A stretch of DNA of 64,000 nt. It comes from Calocera cornea HHB12733. Lineage: Eukaryota; Basidiomycota; Dacrymycetes; Dacrymycetales; Dacrymycetaceae. The position numbers were made by a program, and so were the translations under genes. Where the stretch lies: contig KV423920.1 of NCBI GenBank assembly GCA_001632435.1, forward strand, positions 124,001-188,000, in the 5' to 3' direction. Of this stretch, positions 43,382-54,544 are shown piece after piece. Each line of letters opens with the position of its first letter. The first letter of the stretch is position 1. The notes under the pieces were generated by a model. That model was not told the DNA's origin. It did not search any database and was given only the letters and a program-made list of their open reading frames with translations.

Positions 43382-44968
43382 CTTTGTGAACAGAAAGGGG
43401 TTGAGAAGCTGCAATAGCGGGTGGTCGTCTGGCTTGACAGCGATGAGGAAGGCGAGGGCGAGCGCCAAGCAGGCGAGCAGCAAGCGGGGAGTAACTCCGA
43501 GGAAATCGCCTTTCGTTGACAGGCTTGCTTTTAGGCGGGAACCGCAGTCAGTCGGAGATTATGCGACTTGTAGGAGGCGAGTGTGGGAGAATGCTGGCTG
43601 GATGCTGGGCCGGTGGTGGACGTGGACGTGGGGGATGGATAGCAGAGTGGATGGGCGATTAGCCGCCCTGGTCGATGAGGATGCTTGGCTGTGCGGTGTC
43701 GGTTTCCCAAGCCCATTTCAGCCCGCGCGCCCGGTGGCAAGTCCATGGACGTGGCTGGGCGCACCCATGACGTCGCTCCTCTTTTGATCCCGCAAGGGTC
43801 GTAACTACTGCGTCCCTTCCCTGACTGCCTATTGGACTGTTTGCTACTTTATCTAACTAACCCCTTCGGTCATCCATGCCCTGACTCGCCGCTCCAGCGA
43901 TCGTTTCCCGAGGACGGATGGGTAACGTGCATGGTATACCAATAGTCTGGAATACAGATCATCATCCATGTCAATCGGATCTCGCGATTTCTGTTCTTGG
44001 GTGACAACTGCGAGCCTCATCTTCCGCACGGAAAAACCAGCGGAGTTGACACTTTGCGCGGATCGGACCATGCCAGTCGGCCCCTTCAAGAAGCTCGCAC
44101 TTCCACCCACGAAATCCTCGCAGAATACTCCTCTTACCTCAAGCCTTGCAATGACCGGAGTACATACACGCGATGCATGCCGTATAGGCGAATTTATGCG
44201 ACGCCAATGTCGGCCATGGAACAACAGCTTTGCCGAGGAGACGATCAACTCGAAGGAAAGCTACGAACCTTCTGGTCATTATACCAATAAATGACTGCAC
44301 GATCGCTAGTCAACTGCTACAGCCCGCCCATCATCGCCGCGCTCTACGCAGACGAAAACACCTGAGCAGTGCCCATCGCGGCGAGGCTACCTCCTAGACT
44401 CTAATTCAGGTGATTTTTCACACCATTCGCGTACGGCGCGGCTGCTCAGTGCTGATGCTCTCATACTGCAATGCAATCATGAAGTAACATAACCGGCAAA
44501 CAACGTCACCGCCGACCAAACATCTCCAGAAGATCAGTACACGCCTTCTCGCTGCCCCCTCGACTCATGCATATGGCATGCGCATCCAACATCTTACCAC
44601 GGGACCAGATTACTTACGTGGGACGCGACGTGATGCGCAGGCACCGCATCCCACGCCCAACGCATCCAAAGCGCTGCTCCATTTCACGCGTCCACCTGAT
44701 GAGACTGGCAACTGGCAACTACTGATGCCCCGTCCTATTGATGGTGGCAGAGCCTGCAGCGCTCGACCTGCTGGATTAGCTTACGTTTTGCACTTACGGG
44801 TCGCGTGCCGCGCTCGGCATCGCTCATCCTCTGCTCCTAAATGAATGAAACTGCCGGAAAATGCGCACTGATGCGGGGGCGCTCTGACAATGCTCTGCCT
44901 GCTCTCTGCTACGAGTCGAGAGCTCGGCGGATCAGACAACGGGCACTGCCTCCTAGGTCCACTGGCTC
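43382..44968. other. large spacer before the His-rich secreted protein gene
   Basis: 1587 bases. Between 43850 and 44290 the GC content drops and about 400 bases stay open on both strands (minus-strand frame with IDMDDDLYSRLLVYHARYPSVLG), but I recognise nothing and see no supporting splice structure. The right part is the upstream region of the secreted protein gene. Confidence 0.35.
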
Positions 44969-44978
44969 GTATATAAGG
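44969..44978 (+). promoter_or_regulatory. TATA box of the His-rich secreted protein gene
   Basis: GTATATAAGG, about 200 bases before the ATG, with the matching element at the same distance in the paralogue at 34731-34740. Confidence 0.6.
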
Positions 44979-45078
44979 AAGGTCGTGCGGACTCGTGATT
45001 CTCACCCAATAGTCACTCGACTCAGGTGCCGGCTCACCTGCTCCTACTTCCTTCACCACCTCTTCTCCTTCACGACCT

Positions 45079-45117
45079 CCTGCCGGTCAGGAACTTACGA
45101 CCCCTCACGCTCACTTT
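45079..45117 (+). promoter_or_regulatory. conserved 5' leader element, paralogue copy
   Basis: CCTGCCGGTCAGGAACT, then ACGAC and CCTCACG, nearly the same as 34584-34625 on the other strand. Upstream short blocks (CTCACCCAA, AGGTGCCGG) are also shared. Confidence 0.6.
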
Positions 45118-45169
45118 ATTCCCGTCCAACCCCTGCCGATCCCAACCCCACCCACCCGACAAGGTCAAA

Positions 45170-46369
45170 ATGCAGCTCACTTCTGTTGTGGTCCTTGCCA
45201 GCGTCACCGCTGGCATCGCAGCCGCCCCCGCGCCCAGGCAGTTCGACGGCCCAGTGTCTCGCGACATCGCTGACTCCAATCTGAATATGCGCTCCCTGGA
45301 TCGTGCCCCCCGCTCCCTCGACATCGTCGACTCCAACCTCGAGGACCGCTCTCACCATCATGGCAAGCACGCTCACAAGAAGCACGGCCACAAGCACGCG
45401 CACAAGAAGCATGCCCACAAGCAGGCTGTCGATGCGACCGAGTCTACGCCTGCGACCCCCACCGGCGAGTCGGCGCCGACGACCCCTGCTTCTGCCGCAC
45501 CGGTCTCTGCCCGCAGCTTGGAGGTCGGGGTCCAGTCCCACGGTCATGGCAAGCACAGCAAGCACGCGCACAAGAAGCACGGCCACAAGCACGCACACAA
45601 GAAGCATGCGCACAAGCAGGCTGTCGATGCGACCGAGTCTACACCTGCGACCCCCACCAGCGAGTCTGCGCCGACCACACCTTCTTCCGCAGCGCCTGTC
45701 TCTGCGCGCGGCTTCGAGGGCTCCGAGATCGAGGTCCATTCGCACAGCCATGGCAAGCACAGTAAACATGGAAAGCACGCTCACAAGAAGCACGGCCACA
45801 AGAAGCATGCCCACAAGCAAGCTGCGGTTGCGACTGAGTCTGCACCTGCGACCCCCGCCACGGAGTCTGCGCCCGTCACACCTGTTTCTGCTCGCAGCTT
45901 TGACGGTTTCGAGCTCGAGATGCGTAGCCCTTCGAGCCCGCATAGCGCTATGGCCGCGCTGGCACATTCGTCGTCCCACGTTGCCCTGGCCTCGGCTCAG
46001 ATGCAGATGCAGCAGGCCCAGGCTGCGGCTCATGCCAGCATCGTCAAACAGGCAGCGGCGAACATCAAGGATTCTGCTAAGAAGCACCGCCGCTCTCTAG
46101 ACGACTTCGAGGAGCTGGAGGTTCGCGGAAATGCCGGCACTACCAAGGGCGGTAGCAGGCCGGGGCCTGGGACCAAGAGGGGTCCCCGCAGCTTTGACGA
46201 TTTCGAGCTCGAGATCCGAGGTGACCCTTCCAAGAGTCATCACACCAGCCCCTCATCAAAGGATTACGAGCCTTCCTCGAAAAAAAAACCTTCGCACGGA
46301 GACCCATCCAAGCACTCCTCCAGGGACCCCTCGAAGAAGCACCGCCGCTCTTTTGACGAGCTTGACTAG
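45170..46369 (+). CDS. secreted His/Lys-rich repeat protein, paralogue of the 32.8-34.5 kb gene
   Basis: An intronless frame of 399 residues with signal peptide MQLTSVVVLASVTAGIAAAP, nearly the same as in the minus-strand paralogue. It has three or more modules: a PRSLDIVDSNLEDRS-like motif, a block of alternating His and Lys (KHAHKKHGHKHAHKKHAHK), then a Thr/Pro/Ala/Ser linker (ATESTPATPT). The later part has Met/Gln/Ala-rich helix-like sequence, KKHRRSLDDFEELEVR and RSFDDFELEIR motifs, ending RRSFDELD. It lacks the EEHKMLLKGERMG units of the paralogue. Dense histidines suggest metal or pH-dependent binding, and basic pairs suggest protease processing; both are inference. A TATA box and conserved leader precede it. 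Confidence 0.85.
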   Translation: MQLTSVVVLASVTAGIAAAPAPRQFDGPVSRDIADSNLNMRSLDRAPRSLDIVDSNLEDRSHHHGKHAHKKHGHKHAHKKHAHKQAVDATESTPATPTGESAPTTPASAAPVSARSLEVGVQSHGHGKHSKHAHKKHGHKHAHKKHAHKQAVDATESTPATPTSESAPTTPSSAAPVSARGFEGSEIEVHSHSHGKHSKHGKHAHKKHGHKKHAHKQAAVATESAPATPATESAPVTPVSARSFDGFELEMRSPSSPHSAMAALAHSSSHVALASAQMQMQQAQAAAHASIVKQAAANIKDSAKKHRRSLDDFEELEVRGNAGTTKGGSRPGPGTKRGPRSFDDFELEIRGDPSKSHHTSPSSKDYEPSSKKKPSHGDPSKHSSRDPSKKHRRSFDELD

Positions 46370-46890
46370 GCCATTGATGTGTTCCCCAGGACTTGAGGCA
46401 GCACATGGTTGAATTCGTACATAGTTAGGTTATAGTCCGGGCTGTACACATTGTAATTGTAGATCTCGATCTCAATTTGAGGGCCCTGACTTGGATTTGG
46501 ATCGACCCGTTTTTGTGATGACCGAGGCTTCCAATCTGGCAGTTTTCAAATACAACGCAGGCCACAGGACCCCTTCATTGCTCTGGTAAGTGCAGGAGAG
46601 AGCAACGGTGTCGTGAGATAGAGGGCGGGAATGAGACTGTTTATTGTGGGTCATTGTGGTTGTCACCTTCCGTCCAGCACAAAAGAAGAAGCGCCGGCGA
46701 CGATTGTTCCCGCTGCACTCGGAGAAGGTACCGGAGCCGAAGTAGGCGGAAGGGGTGGCGTAAGCGTGCGCCACCCGCCCTCTCTGCCCGCGCCCAAGGC
46801 GGCCCAGGACCGTCCCCTATCGCCTCCCTGCGCAACCCAGACCTGTACGACCACCTCGCCCTCTGCCACTGCACCCCCCCTCTGCATGTC
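46370..46890. other. spacer before ATG15
   Basis: 521 bases. The ATG15 frame is open upstream of the chosen ATG to about 46654, but that part reads as low-complexity Pro/Arg sequence without family similarity. Confidence 0.4.
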
Positions 46891-48337
46891 ATGCGGCTCC
46901 CCGCCCTCCCCGCCGTCCTCTCCTCCCTCCTCTTCGCCCAACCTCCGCAGCAGCCGCTTGCCCCCACCCCTCCACCACCACCACCAGCAAGCGTCGAGCT
47001 CGCCTTCGCACCCACCCACGCGCACGCGAGCACTTTCCACCCCCCGTCAGACGGGCCAATAACCCTCTTCCACCATGCATCCCTCCCCGCCTCATTCTCT
47101 GCTCCCCCACGACTCCGAGCAGTACCGAAGCGCATCTACCGCCCCCGCTCGCTCGAGACGTACCATGCTGCCCGCCGACGCTCACGGCTGTACGGGCAGA
47201 GCATGGACGTACCCTGGGAAGAGGACATCGTGCTCGCCCCCGATGTGAGCGATCGGGAGACCCTCCTCGAGATCGCGAAGATGACGAGCAACGCCTACTC
47301 CACACCGCTCGATAAGGAGTGGTACGACCTCGGCGAGCGGTGGAACTACGTACGCCACTCTTCCTTCTCTTGTATGCCAAGCAAGGCTGACAGTAGCGCA
47401 GTCAGAGCCCTTTGGCTGGGAACCCGACGCAGACGGATTTCGGGGCCACATCTTCGTCTCGACTGACGACCCGCCCACGGTCGTCTTGTCGATCAAAGGC
47501 ACCTCCCTGGGAATATGGGACAGCGGCCCCACCGGCAAGAAGGACAAGCTGAACGACAACCTGCTCTTCTCGTGCTGCTGCGCGCGTGTCGGGCGCACCT
47601 GGACGCCCGTGTGCGACTGTTTCTCCGGTGGGTGGAAGTGCGACGCCGGCTGCCTCAGCGAGGCGCTCCGCGAGGAGAGCCTGTTCTACTCGCTCGGCAC
47701 GCAGCTGTACAACAACCTCACGTACCTTTACCCGGACGCCAACGTGTGGGTCGTCGGGCACTCGCTCGGCGGGAGCCTCGCTGCCCTGATAGGTTTGACC
47801 TTCGGCGTTCCCGTAGTCTCATTCGAAGCGCCTGCTGAGCGCCTGGCGTCGCGACGCCTGCACCTCCCCCTGCCCCCTGCAGATGACCACATCGTGCATA
47901 TCTACCACACCGCGGACCCTATCGCAACTGCGAGTGCATTCCCGCTTCTCCTCGATCTGCATCATCGCTAACATCCCCCCAGGGCACCTGCAACGGCGTT
48001 TCCTCGCTGTGCGGTGCAGCAGGGTACGCCATGGAAACCAAATGCCACAACGGCCTCGTCATCCGGTACAACACCGTCGAGGACAAAGGGTGGGGCGTGG
48101 ACCTCCGCACACACAGGATCAGCGTCGTGATCGAGAAAGTGCTGAGCGAGGACTGGGAGCCTGGCACGCCCGTGCCGAACGCGAGCAGACAGTGGGAGGA
48201 GGAATGTGTGGTGCGTTCTCGCCCTTCTCACGCCATTTCTCTCTTATCATGTACTAACGGCGATGCAGGACTGCTATAAATGGGAATTTGGGGACTACAA
48301 GAACGTCTCGGGAAAGGCGGAGGGGGGTTGCCATTAA
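46891..48337 (+). CDS. ATG15: Atg15, vacuolar autophagic-body phospholipase
   Basis: The start at 46891 (MRLPALPAVLSSLLFA) gives a short N-terminal hydrophobic anchor, then a Pro/His-rich part. The lipase follows: MPWEEDIV-like MDVPWEEDIVLAPDVSD, LEIAKMTSNAYSTP, GWEPDADGFRGHIF, VVLSIKGTSLG, a cysteine-rich insert (FSCCCARVGRTWTPVCDCF), WVVGHSLGGSLAALIG (catalytic Ser in GHSLG), SFEAPAERLAS, IYHTADPIAT-GTCNG, CHNGLVIRYNTV and DCYKWEFGDY at the end. Introns lie at about 47350-47400, 47930-47982 (GC-AG) and about 48210-48267. Atg15 reaches the vacuole through the multivesicular-body route and dissolves autophagic bodies. All catalytic blocks are present. The product lacks a long C-terminal extension. 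Confidence 0.92.
47930..47982 (+). other. GC-AG intron in ATG15
   Basis: HTADPIAT joins GTCNGVSSLCG in frame only if the intron begins GCGAGT and ends CCCCAG (53 bases), with a CTAAC branch site. The only nearby GT donor would break the frame. Confidence 0.7.
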
Positions 48338-48545
48338 GCCACGGGACGCGTGGAGAAGTTGAGGAAGTGGTAGAGTGGAATTGGGTTGTGTTGTACGCTC
48401 GCATGTAGAACCTCACTTGTACTATCACCATTTTGATATCAATTCTTATCTTGTCAACACACGTTGGGGCGAGGAAGGTAGTAGAACAACAACAAGCACC
48501 TCCAATCCAGTCATACAAGTACACAAGCGCTGCCCTGCGACGCGT

Positions 48546-49687
48546 TCAAGGATCACGATCGCCTTCGGTGCCCCTACCTTTATCCCACTTATCCGGCGTC
48601 CAATTATCCGCCTTGTTCGCCAGCCCGCGCCTCAAGATCCATTCCTTGCTGTTCGTCACCTCCTCTTCCTCGCCCTCGACCCGCGGCTGCTCATCGATAA
48701 TGCCCCCCTGCAGCCGCTTGAGCAGCACGCTATCCTCGGGCCTGGAGAAGTACACCAGGCTGTACCTCTCGAGCGCGCACTGCTCGCCGGGCGGGGAGAG
48801 CACGCGGTGGATGTTGCTCCTGAACAAGCCAGCGGTGAACTTGACGAGCGCATCGCCGAGGTTGACGATCGCCGCGCCGGGCACGGGCCGCACGTACACC
48901 CACTGCTTGTCGTCCTGCGGCAGCTGGAGCTGCAGCCCGCCGAGCCAGTTGAACAGGATCGTCAGTGTGCCGAAGTCCGTGTGCGCGCCGGAGTGCAGCG
49001 TCCCCGGGGCCTGCGCGGGCGACCGCTTGAACCGCACGTGGTCGCCCGACTCGTGGTTCAGCCTGTGCAGCCCGGCGAGCGTGCCCGGCGGCAGGCGCAG
49101 GTGCGCGTTCAGGTGGTTCAGCAGGTGGATGATGATCCCGTGCGCGGTGCGCACGTACGTGCTCAGCAGGCGCATGTTGTCATTGACCAGCTTTGGCGCC
49201 GGGAGCGGAGCCGTGTTCCCCACAATGTCGTCTTTCTTGATCTAGCGCCTTGTCAGCTTACAAGCAATGGGAAAGGGGGGACCGCGCGCACGTTGAACGT
49301 CTCGTACCGGTCGATCGTGCCCTTCCGGTCCATGACCGTCGTGCCCATCCGCTTCCAGCCATAGTACCCGTTCCCGTCGTTCCGCCGCTCCCGCGCGCTC
49401 ACCTCGCGCTCCTCCTCGCTCAGGTCGAAGAACTTCTTCTCGAGCTCGTGCAGCCGCTCCGCGCCGTCCAGCAGGGTCTCGCCCTCGGGCGACCCGCGCA
49501 TGTCCAGGTAGAAGAAGCCGAGCGACTTCGCGCAGTCGAAGAGCGCCAGCGACTCCGGATTCGTCAGCGCCGGCGCCGACTGCAGCTTGGCGAGCGAGAG
49601 TGTCACCAGAGGCGCAGTCACCACGTCATCCGGGAAAGGGGGGAAGGTCGAGAACGTGTGCTCGGGGGTGTAAGGGACGTCGCCCAT
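48546..49687 (-). CDS. 2-oxoglutarate/Fe(II)-dependent dioxygenase (isopenicillin N synthase-like)
   Basis: Two exons from the ATG at 49687 (MGDVPYTPEHTF) join through a 50-base intron (RYETFN to IKKDDIVG) to give about 363 residues. The N-terminal DIOX_N-like part contains LFDCAKSLGFFYLDM. The C-terminal jelly roll has SGAHTDFGTLTILF (His and Asp iron ligands), SNIHRVLSPPG (second His) and RYSLVYF (the Arg that binds 2-oxoglutarate). Such enzymes hydroxylate or desaturate small molecules; no substrate can be assigned. There is no biosynthetic gene cluster around it. It converges on ATG15. Confidence 0.9.
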
Positions 49688-50476
49688 CCTGAGTTTGTAC
49701 AAGAGCAAGCGTTTGAGGTTGACGAGATGAGTCTAGTGCGGCAGCTGGGTGTTTCTGTCGCGGCGGTCGAACTGAGTCAAGAGGTGTCGTGGCGAGCTCC
49801 ACCTCAGGAATCTTATATAACATGCAGCTAGCATTGCACAGGCCGACCAGCCGCCGAGACCTGTGATCAACCGGCACGGCCGACGATGTACAATAAATGG
49901 GAGGCTTAGACATTCGTGCTCTGTCCCCGTGGCCTCAGAGCGCCTGCACCGTAGGCGGAGGTGAGTGGGAGGTGGAGGGCCGCCGAACCGGTGACAAATG
50001 TGGGGAAACCTGGGGAAGCCCAGGGCCGGCGCTTCTTCCCTGCGGAATTCGAGGGACCAAGCTTCGGCCGTGCTCCGCGCGTCCAATCACATCATGCTCG
50101 TTGACCTACCAGCTCGGCGCACAATGGCCAGGACGTAGTAAGGCTATGATATGCAAAAAGTACTGTACATTGAATATGTGAAGCTGAAGAAACTCTTCAT
50201 CGAAGTGGAATGGATAATACTTTTGGACACCACCAGGGTATTGCATAACCTCAATGGTCTTCATTTCTCGTCGATCAGCTACCAGCAGTCTCCATCACGG
50301 CCAGGGTGGGGAGACTGGGCATTCTGGACAAAGGCGCACGTACCCGGGTATGATGATCATGTTTGTCAGCATGATCGCTCACATAGACCGGTGGGGTTCC
50401 GGTACCTTGTTGCGCCTCGGTCGCGCCAAGCGGGCTGATCGATCTTGAGTTGAGGTCTCGCGGTTGGTTTGCCCTG
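49688..50476. other. spacer between the oxygenase start and the decayed PPR copy
   Basis: 789 bases, AT-richer on the right half. No supported gene. Confidence 0.4.
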
Positions 50477-52036
50477 TTATCGTCTCTTGAAATAATTTCG
50501 CTTCCCGTGGTATTCCGAATCACCGGTCAAGTTCCAGTATGTGTGGGCCGCCTGATCTTTGTCCAAAGGGAGGGGACGATGCAAATCAGCTTGGAGTTGT
50601 GGCCAGATAGTGGGCAGATGGGTCTTGACACCCTCAACCGTTTCCTCAAGCACATCGTAGCGAGCCGCGAAGCTCAGGATGATCCTGGTGAAGCCAAGAT
50701 CGGCGGGTGGCGTTCCATCGTCTCCACAGTTGATGCCCATTTCGAAGAAGAGGATGTCTCGCGCGCGCAAGAATGATTGCCTGGACACCCTGCTCAAGCA
50801 CTCGAGCCAGGCACCCCACGTGTTGGCATCCGATCGCCGACGGCTTCGGTATGTCTTCCATACACTTTCCGCAACGTCCAGCCTTGCCTCCCACCCAGAC
50901 CTATCAATAAGGATAGACACGGCCGCGTCGGAATATTGGACGCTGTCATCAAGCTCCTTCCAGAATGCAATTCCTTCGTCGAATTGGTGGGTGTAGAAGA
51001 AGATGTTCAGAAGTTGCGTGCAACACCGATGTCCAAGGATGGTCATGGGCAGCGGGTCGCACGGAAATCATAGGGCGCAGCTGCTGCGCTAGCGCCGCAA
51101 TGTGGTTTCTGTGTCCCGCAAGCAGCTCGACCCCATTTCTGACATTCAGCCGTAGGAAATCCAAGTAACGTCGCAGCAGACTCATAATGGCGGGGTTCTT
51201 CACATTATCGGGGCATCCCGTAGGAAGGAGTCTATTAAGGAGGGTAGGAGAAGGGTAGTGTTGTCCGTTTCGTCGATTTGTGTCCCCTACTGCAGCGAAA
51301 AGAGATAAAAGCCGTGTCAAGACCACCTGTCCGCCAGACGAGCTCCATGCTGAGACCCGCTCCCTGTCTGGCCAAGGGATATTATCGTAGATGACAGCAG
51401 CTTGGGCATGGAATTGAGACGGTTTCACGATGGTCTGGTAAGGGAGACTCATTGCAATTGGGCACAACCACCGTATCGACACGACTGGATCAACGCATGC
51501 CTTCCTCTCTGAACGGAAGATTTGAATGGCGCTGTCGATACGTTCCTCGAGAGTATATTTGGATTCCAGTAGTTATACATTGTTGAATATTGAGCCACAG
51601 GACCAGGTTTTGATCGGAGTCATTGCTGGTCGGACTGCGGAGCAACCGCTGAAAGTCAGGCAGGGCGCGAATCTCGGGCAGTGCATCCTCGTTGATCGCC
51701 TGGCCGTGATGGTATATGCTCCATACGTAAGTGATTCCGAGCAGATTGCCAATTTCCACGTGTCGCCTCATACATCGCCAGAACATTGCTCGTTGCAGAG
51801 CGACGGATCCCCGTGGATGATCTCTTCGATATCATGGCAGCTAAGCCATCGAGGCCTTTCGTCGATCCTTGCTTCAGCATCCACCAGAACTTCGGGCTGT
51901 CGCACTCAGTGTCCTGGTCCATGGCGCCTTCGTCGACTAGTTGGAAAAGTCCTTCGATTTCGCGCATGTCTGCAGATGTGGCAGGTCGCCCTTCCAGCCA
52001 AGCATCGACGGAAGGGCATCTGATGCATTCTTGCAC
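50477..52036 (-). pseudogene. decayed tandem copy of the PPR-like gene
   Basis: Minus-strand fragments in different frames follow the same order as the intact gene next to it: KFWWMLKQGSTKGLDGLA; then a segment with WLNIQQC; then AAVIYDNIPWPDRERV, NGQHYPSPTLLNRLLPTGC; then THQFDEGIAFWKEL, AESVWKTYRSRRR, AWLECLSRVSRQSFLRARDILFFEMG and LPTIWPQLQ. The N-terminal third is missing, frames shift at least three times, and the stretch corresponding to HLRLLNPSEEFPT in the intact gene is deleted. The last fragment (about 190 codons) is still open. It is a broken duplicate. Confidence 0.82.
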
Positions 52037-52060
52037 TTCAGTCTCGCCCAGGGTAAGGTC

Positions 52061-54544
52061 TCACGAATGTGTTTGACTTGTTGTTACCTCTTGAGTAGCT
52101 TCGCTTCTGTCGGTGTTCATGGAACGCAGAAGTGCGGCGCTCGGGAGGACAAGTCGTGAATTACTTTCGAGTTGTAGCCAGATAGCGGGCAGATGGGTCC
52201 TGATACCCTCAACCGTCTCCTCCAGCGCACCGTAGTTATTCGCAAAGCTTAGGATGATCCTGGTGAAGCCAGGATCGGCGGGTGGCGTTCCATCGTCTCT
52301 ACCGTTGGTACCCATTTCGAAGAAGAGGATGTCTCGCGCGCGCAAGAATGACTGCTTGGACACCCTGCTCAAGCACTCGAGCCAAGCACCGCGCGTGTTG
52401 GGATGCGGCTGCTGGCGACTTCGATACGTCTCCCACACGCCCTCCGCAATGTCCAACCTTGCGTGCCGTCCACAGCTATCGAGCAGGACGGACACGACTG
52501 AGTCGTGAGCTTGAATATTGTCGGGAAGTTCCTCCCAGAACGCGAAGCCTTCGTCGAATTGATCGGTGGAGAAGTAGATATTCAGAAGCAGCGCGCAACA
52601 CATATCAGCCTGGGTGTCCTGAGAGGCTCGAAACGTGATCATGGGGCGCAGCTGTCGCGCAAACGCTCCGATGTGAGCCTTATGTCCCGGCAGAGCTTCG
52701 AGATGGCCAAGAGTATTGAGCCGCAGGAAATGCAAATACCGTCCTAACAGGACTTTGAGGGTGAAATACTTCGTTTTCTCCGTGCATCCCGTAGGTAGGA
52801 GTCGGTCCAGGAGCTTGGGGGAGGGGTAGTGTTGACCGTTTCGACCAGGAATATGCAGGATCTCTGAAATACAGGTAGGGAACTCCTCCGAAGGGTTCAG
52901 TAGGCGTATATGCTCGTACAATGAAGTAGCTTGCTCCCAATCGAATCCATGCTGGAGCGTTCTCGGGAAGAGATTGGCGACTGTGAGATGTGAAAGGACG
53001 TGACCGGTCATTCGGACTTGCAGACATGCCATCTTGAGGTGCTCTACATCCCCTATTTCGGCGAAGTGAAACAAAAGCCACTTCACGGCTGTGGCGCCAC
53101 CGGCTATGTGCCACTCTAATAATTGCGCCGGCTCTGGCCAAGGGATGTTATCGTAGATGACAACAACTTGAGCTTTAAGTCGAGGCGAAGGCATGCGGAC
53201 CCGCTCAGGGAGGCTCCGTATGATTGGCGACAGCAATCGCAGTATTGAGATCGGAGACAGGGACGTCTTCTGCGCGGAATGGAAAACTTGAAGGGCTTTA
53301 TCAATTCGATCTTCGAGGGGACGTTCGAAGTCTAATAAACAGCGCTGAATATTCAGCCATGATATGAGGTCATGGCCGGATTTGCAGCTCCCCGAGGTCT
53401 GGGACAACCAAGGAAGGTGGAGAAGCGCGTCAATCTGGTGAAGTGCGTCCTTGTTGATTTGCTGCCCATTGAGGTACATGCTCCATACGTACTGCTGACC
53501 AGATTTCCAATTTCCCCGATCAGCCTCATACCAGGCCAAGGCATTGTTGACCGAGGCTGGGATAGTAGCTTCATATAACGCTTCGGCGTCATTGACCGAG
53601 GTAAGGTCAGTGGGCATCTTGGAGGTTTGGCCGGCTACCGCGGCTGCTAAGTCGTCGAGGCCGACCTTCGATCCTTGCTTCAGCATCCACCAGAGTTTCA
53701 GCGCCTTCCATCGAGATTGACGGCCCACGGTTGTCCCATCGGCTAGCGCGAAGAGCCCTTCGATCTCGCTCCGTGGGCAGGGGTGGAAAGAGAGACAGTA
53801 CTGGAGTAGACGCGCCCATAGCTGCGGTGGCAACCGCACGCCGAGATCGTTGACATATAGCAGTAAGGCAAATATCGCCTTTGGCGTCGACATTATAGTA
53901 TATGTGTGCCATTTGAACACATATTCCCACATCCACTCGTACTTGTCACGTTCGATCGACGTGTTCGAGGTGTGGCCACGTGCAAGTCGCGTCAGCAAGT
54001 TCACAACGTCTTCTATTTTCTCCAAGTCCATCAGAGAACGAACGACACGGTGGAGACTGCTGTCGACGGAAAGCTGAAGCAAAGGCAGCCATATGCGGGT
54101 GATGTCGTGGTCGACAGTCGCAATGAGGTGGTCTGCAGCCGGGTCGTTGAGCGTCGCAAGGTCTCGTCGTAGTCCAAGAACGGCTAGCACTTGGGTCGTT
54201 TTCGCAGCGACCAAGTTTGAGTGAGCCGAGTCTTCCATAACATACTTTTCGAGGTTCACGGTACTGTCGCGCAGAATCGTGTATGTCCTCTCCGCGACAT
54301 CGAGACGGCCAGCGTAGACCGCATGTCTCATGATTTGCATTGTATTGTTTTGGACGAAACCAGGGGAACCCGGGAGAAATTTGTTGATCCATTCCCTTCG
54401 CGCCTGTCCCGGGGGGGGCACTCGCATGTTGTCTTCGGCGGGGTCTTGTCGCCGGCCTTCCGAGGCTGGATGGGAGGGGTAGGTCGTCTCGGATCTTAAG
54501 ATATCGGCAACAGCAGCACCCAACAACGCATTCCCACGCGTCAT
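52061..54544 (-). CDS. PPR-like helical-repeat protein (fungal, 827 residues)
   Basis: An intronless frame from ATG 54544 to a stop at 52061. The protein is almost all helical, with pentatricopeptide-like units in the C-terminal half, for example FDEGFAFWEELPDNIQAHDSVVSVLLDSC and the next unit with RLDIAEGVWETYRSRQQPHPNTRGAWLECLSRVS. Earlier units include AVYAGRLDVAERTYTIL and ALAWYEADRGNWKSGQQYVWSMY. PPR proteins bind organellar RNA and are often mitochondrial. The N-terminus (MTRGNALLGAAVADILRSE) is short of acids only in part, so targeting is uncertain. It sits beside a broken copy of itself, a sign of local duplication. The fold is likely; the target is unknown. Confidence 0.72.
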   Translation of the reverse strand: MTRGNALLGAAVADILRSETTYPSHPASEGRRQDPAEDNMRVPPPGQARREWINKFLPGSPGFVQNNTMQIMRHAVYAGRLDVAERTYTILRDSTVNLEKYVMEDSAHSNLVAAKTTQVLAVLGLRRDLATLNDPAADHLIATVDHDITRIWLPLLQLSVDSSLHRVVRSLMDLEKIEDVVNLLTRLARGHTSNTSIERDKYEWMWEYVFKWHTYTIMSTPKAIFALLLYVNDLGVRLPPQLWARLLQYCLSFHPCPRSEIEGLFALADGTTVGRQSRWKALKLWWMLKQGSKVGLDDLAAAVAGQTSKMPTDLTSVNDAEALYEATIPASVNNALAWYEADRGNWKSGQQYVWSMYLNGQQINKDALHQIDALLHLPWLSQTSGSCKSGHDLISWLNIQRCLLDFERPLEDRIDKALQVFHSAQKTSLSPISILRLLSPIIRSLPERVRMPSPRLKAQVVVIYDNIPWPEPAQLLEWHIAGGATAVKWLLFHFAEIGDVEHLKMACLQVRMTGHVLSHLTVANLFPRTLQHGFDWEQATSLYEHIRLLNPSEEFPTCISEILHIPGRNGQHYPSPKLLDRLLPTGCTEKTKYFTLKVLLGRYLHFLRLNTLGHLEALPGHKAHIGAFARQLRPMITFRASQDTQADMCCALLLNIYFSTDQFDEGFAFWEELPDNIQAHDSVVSVLLDSCGRHARLDIAEGVWETYRSRQQPHPNTRGAWLECLSRVSKQSFLRARDILFFEMGTNGRDDGTPPADPGFTRIILSFANNYGALEETVEGIRTHLPAIWLQLESNSRLVLPSAALLRSMNTDRSEATQEVTTSQTHS

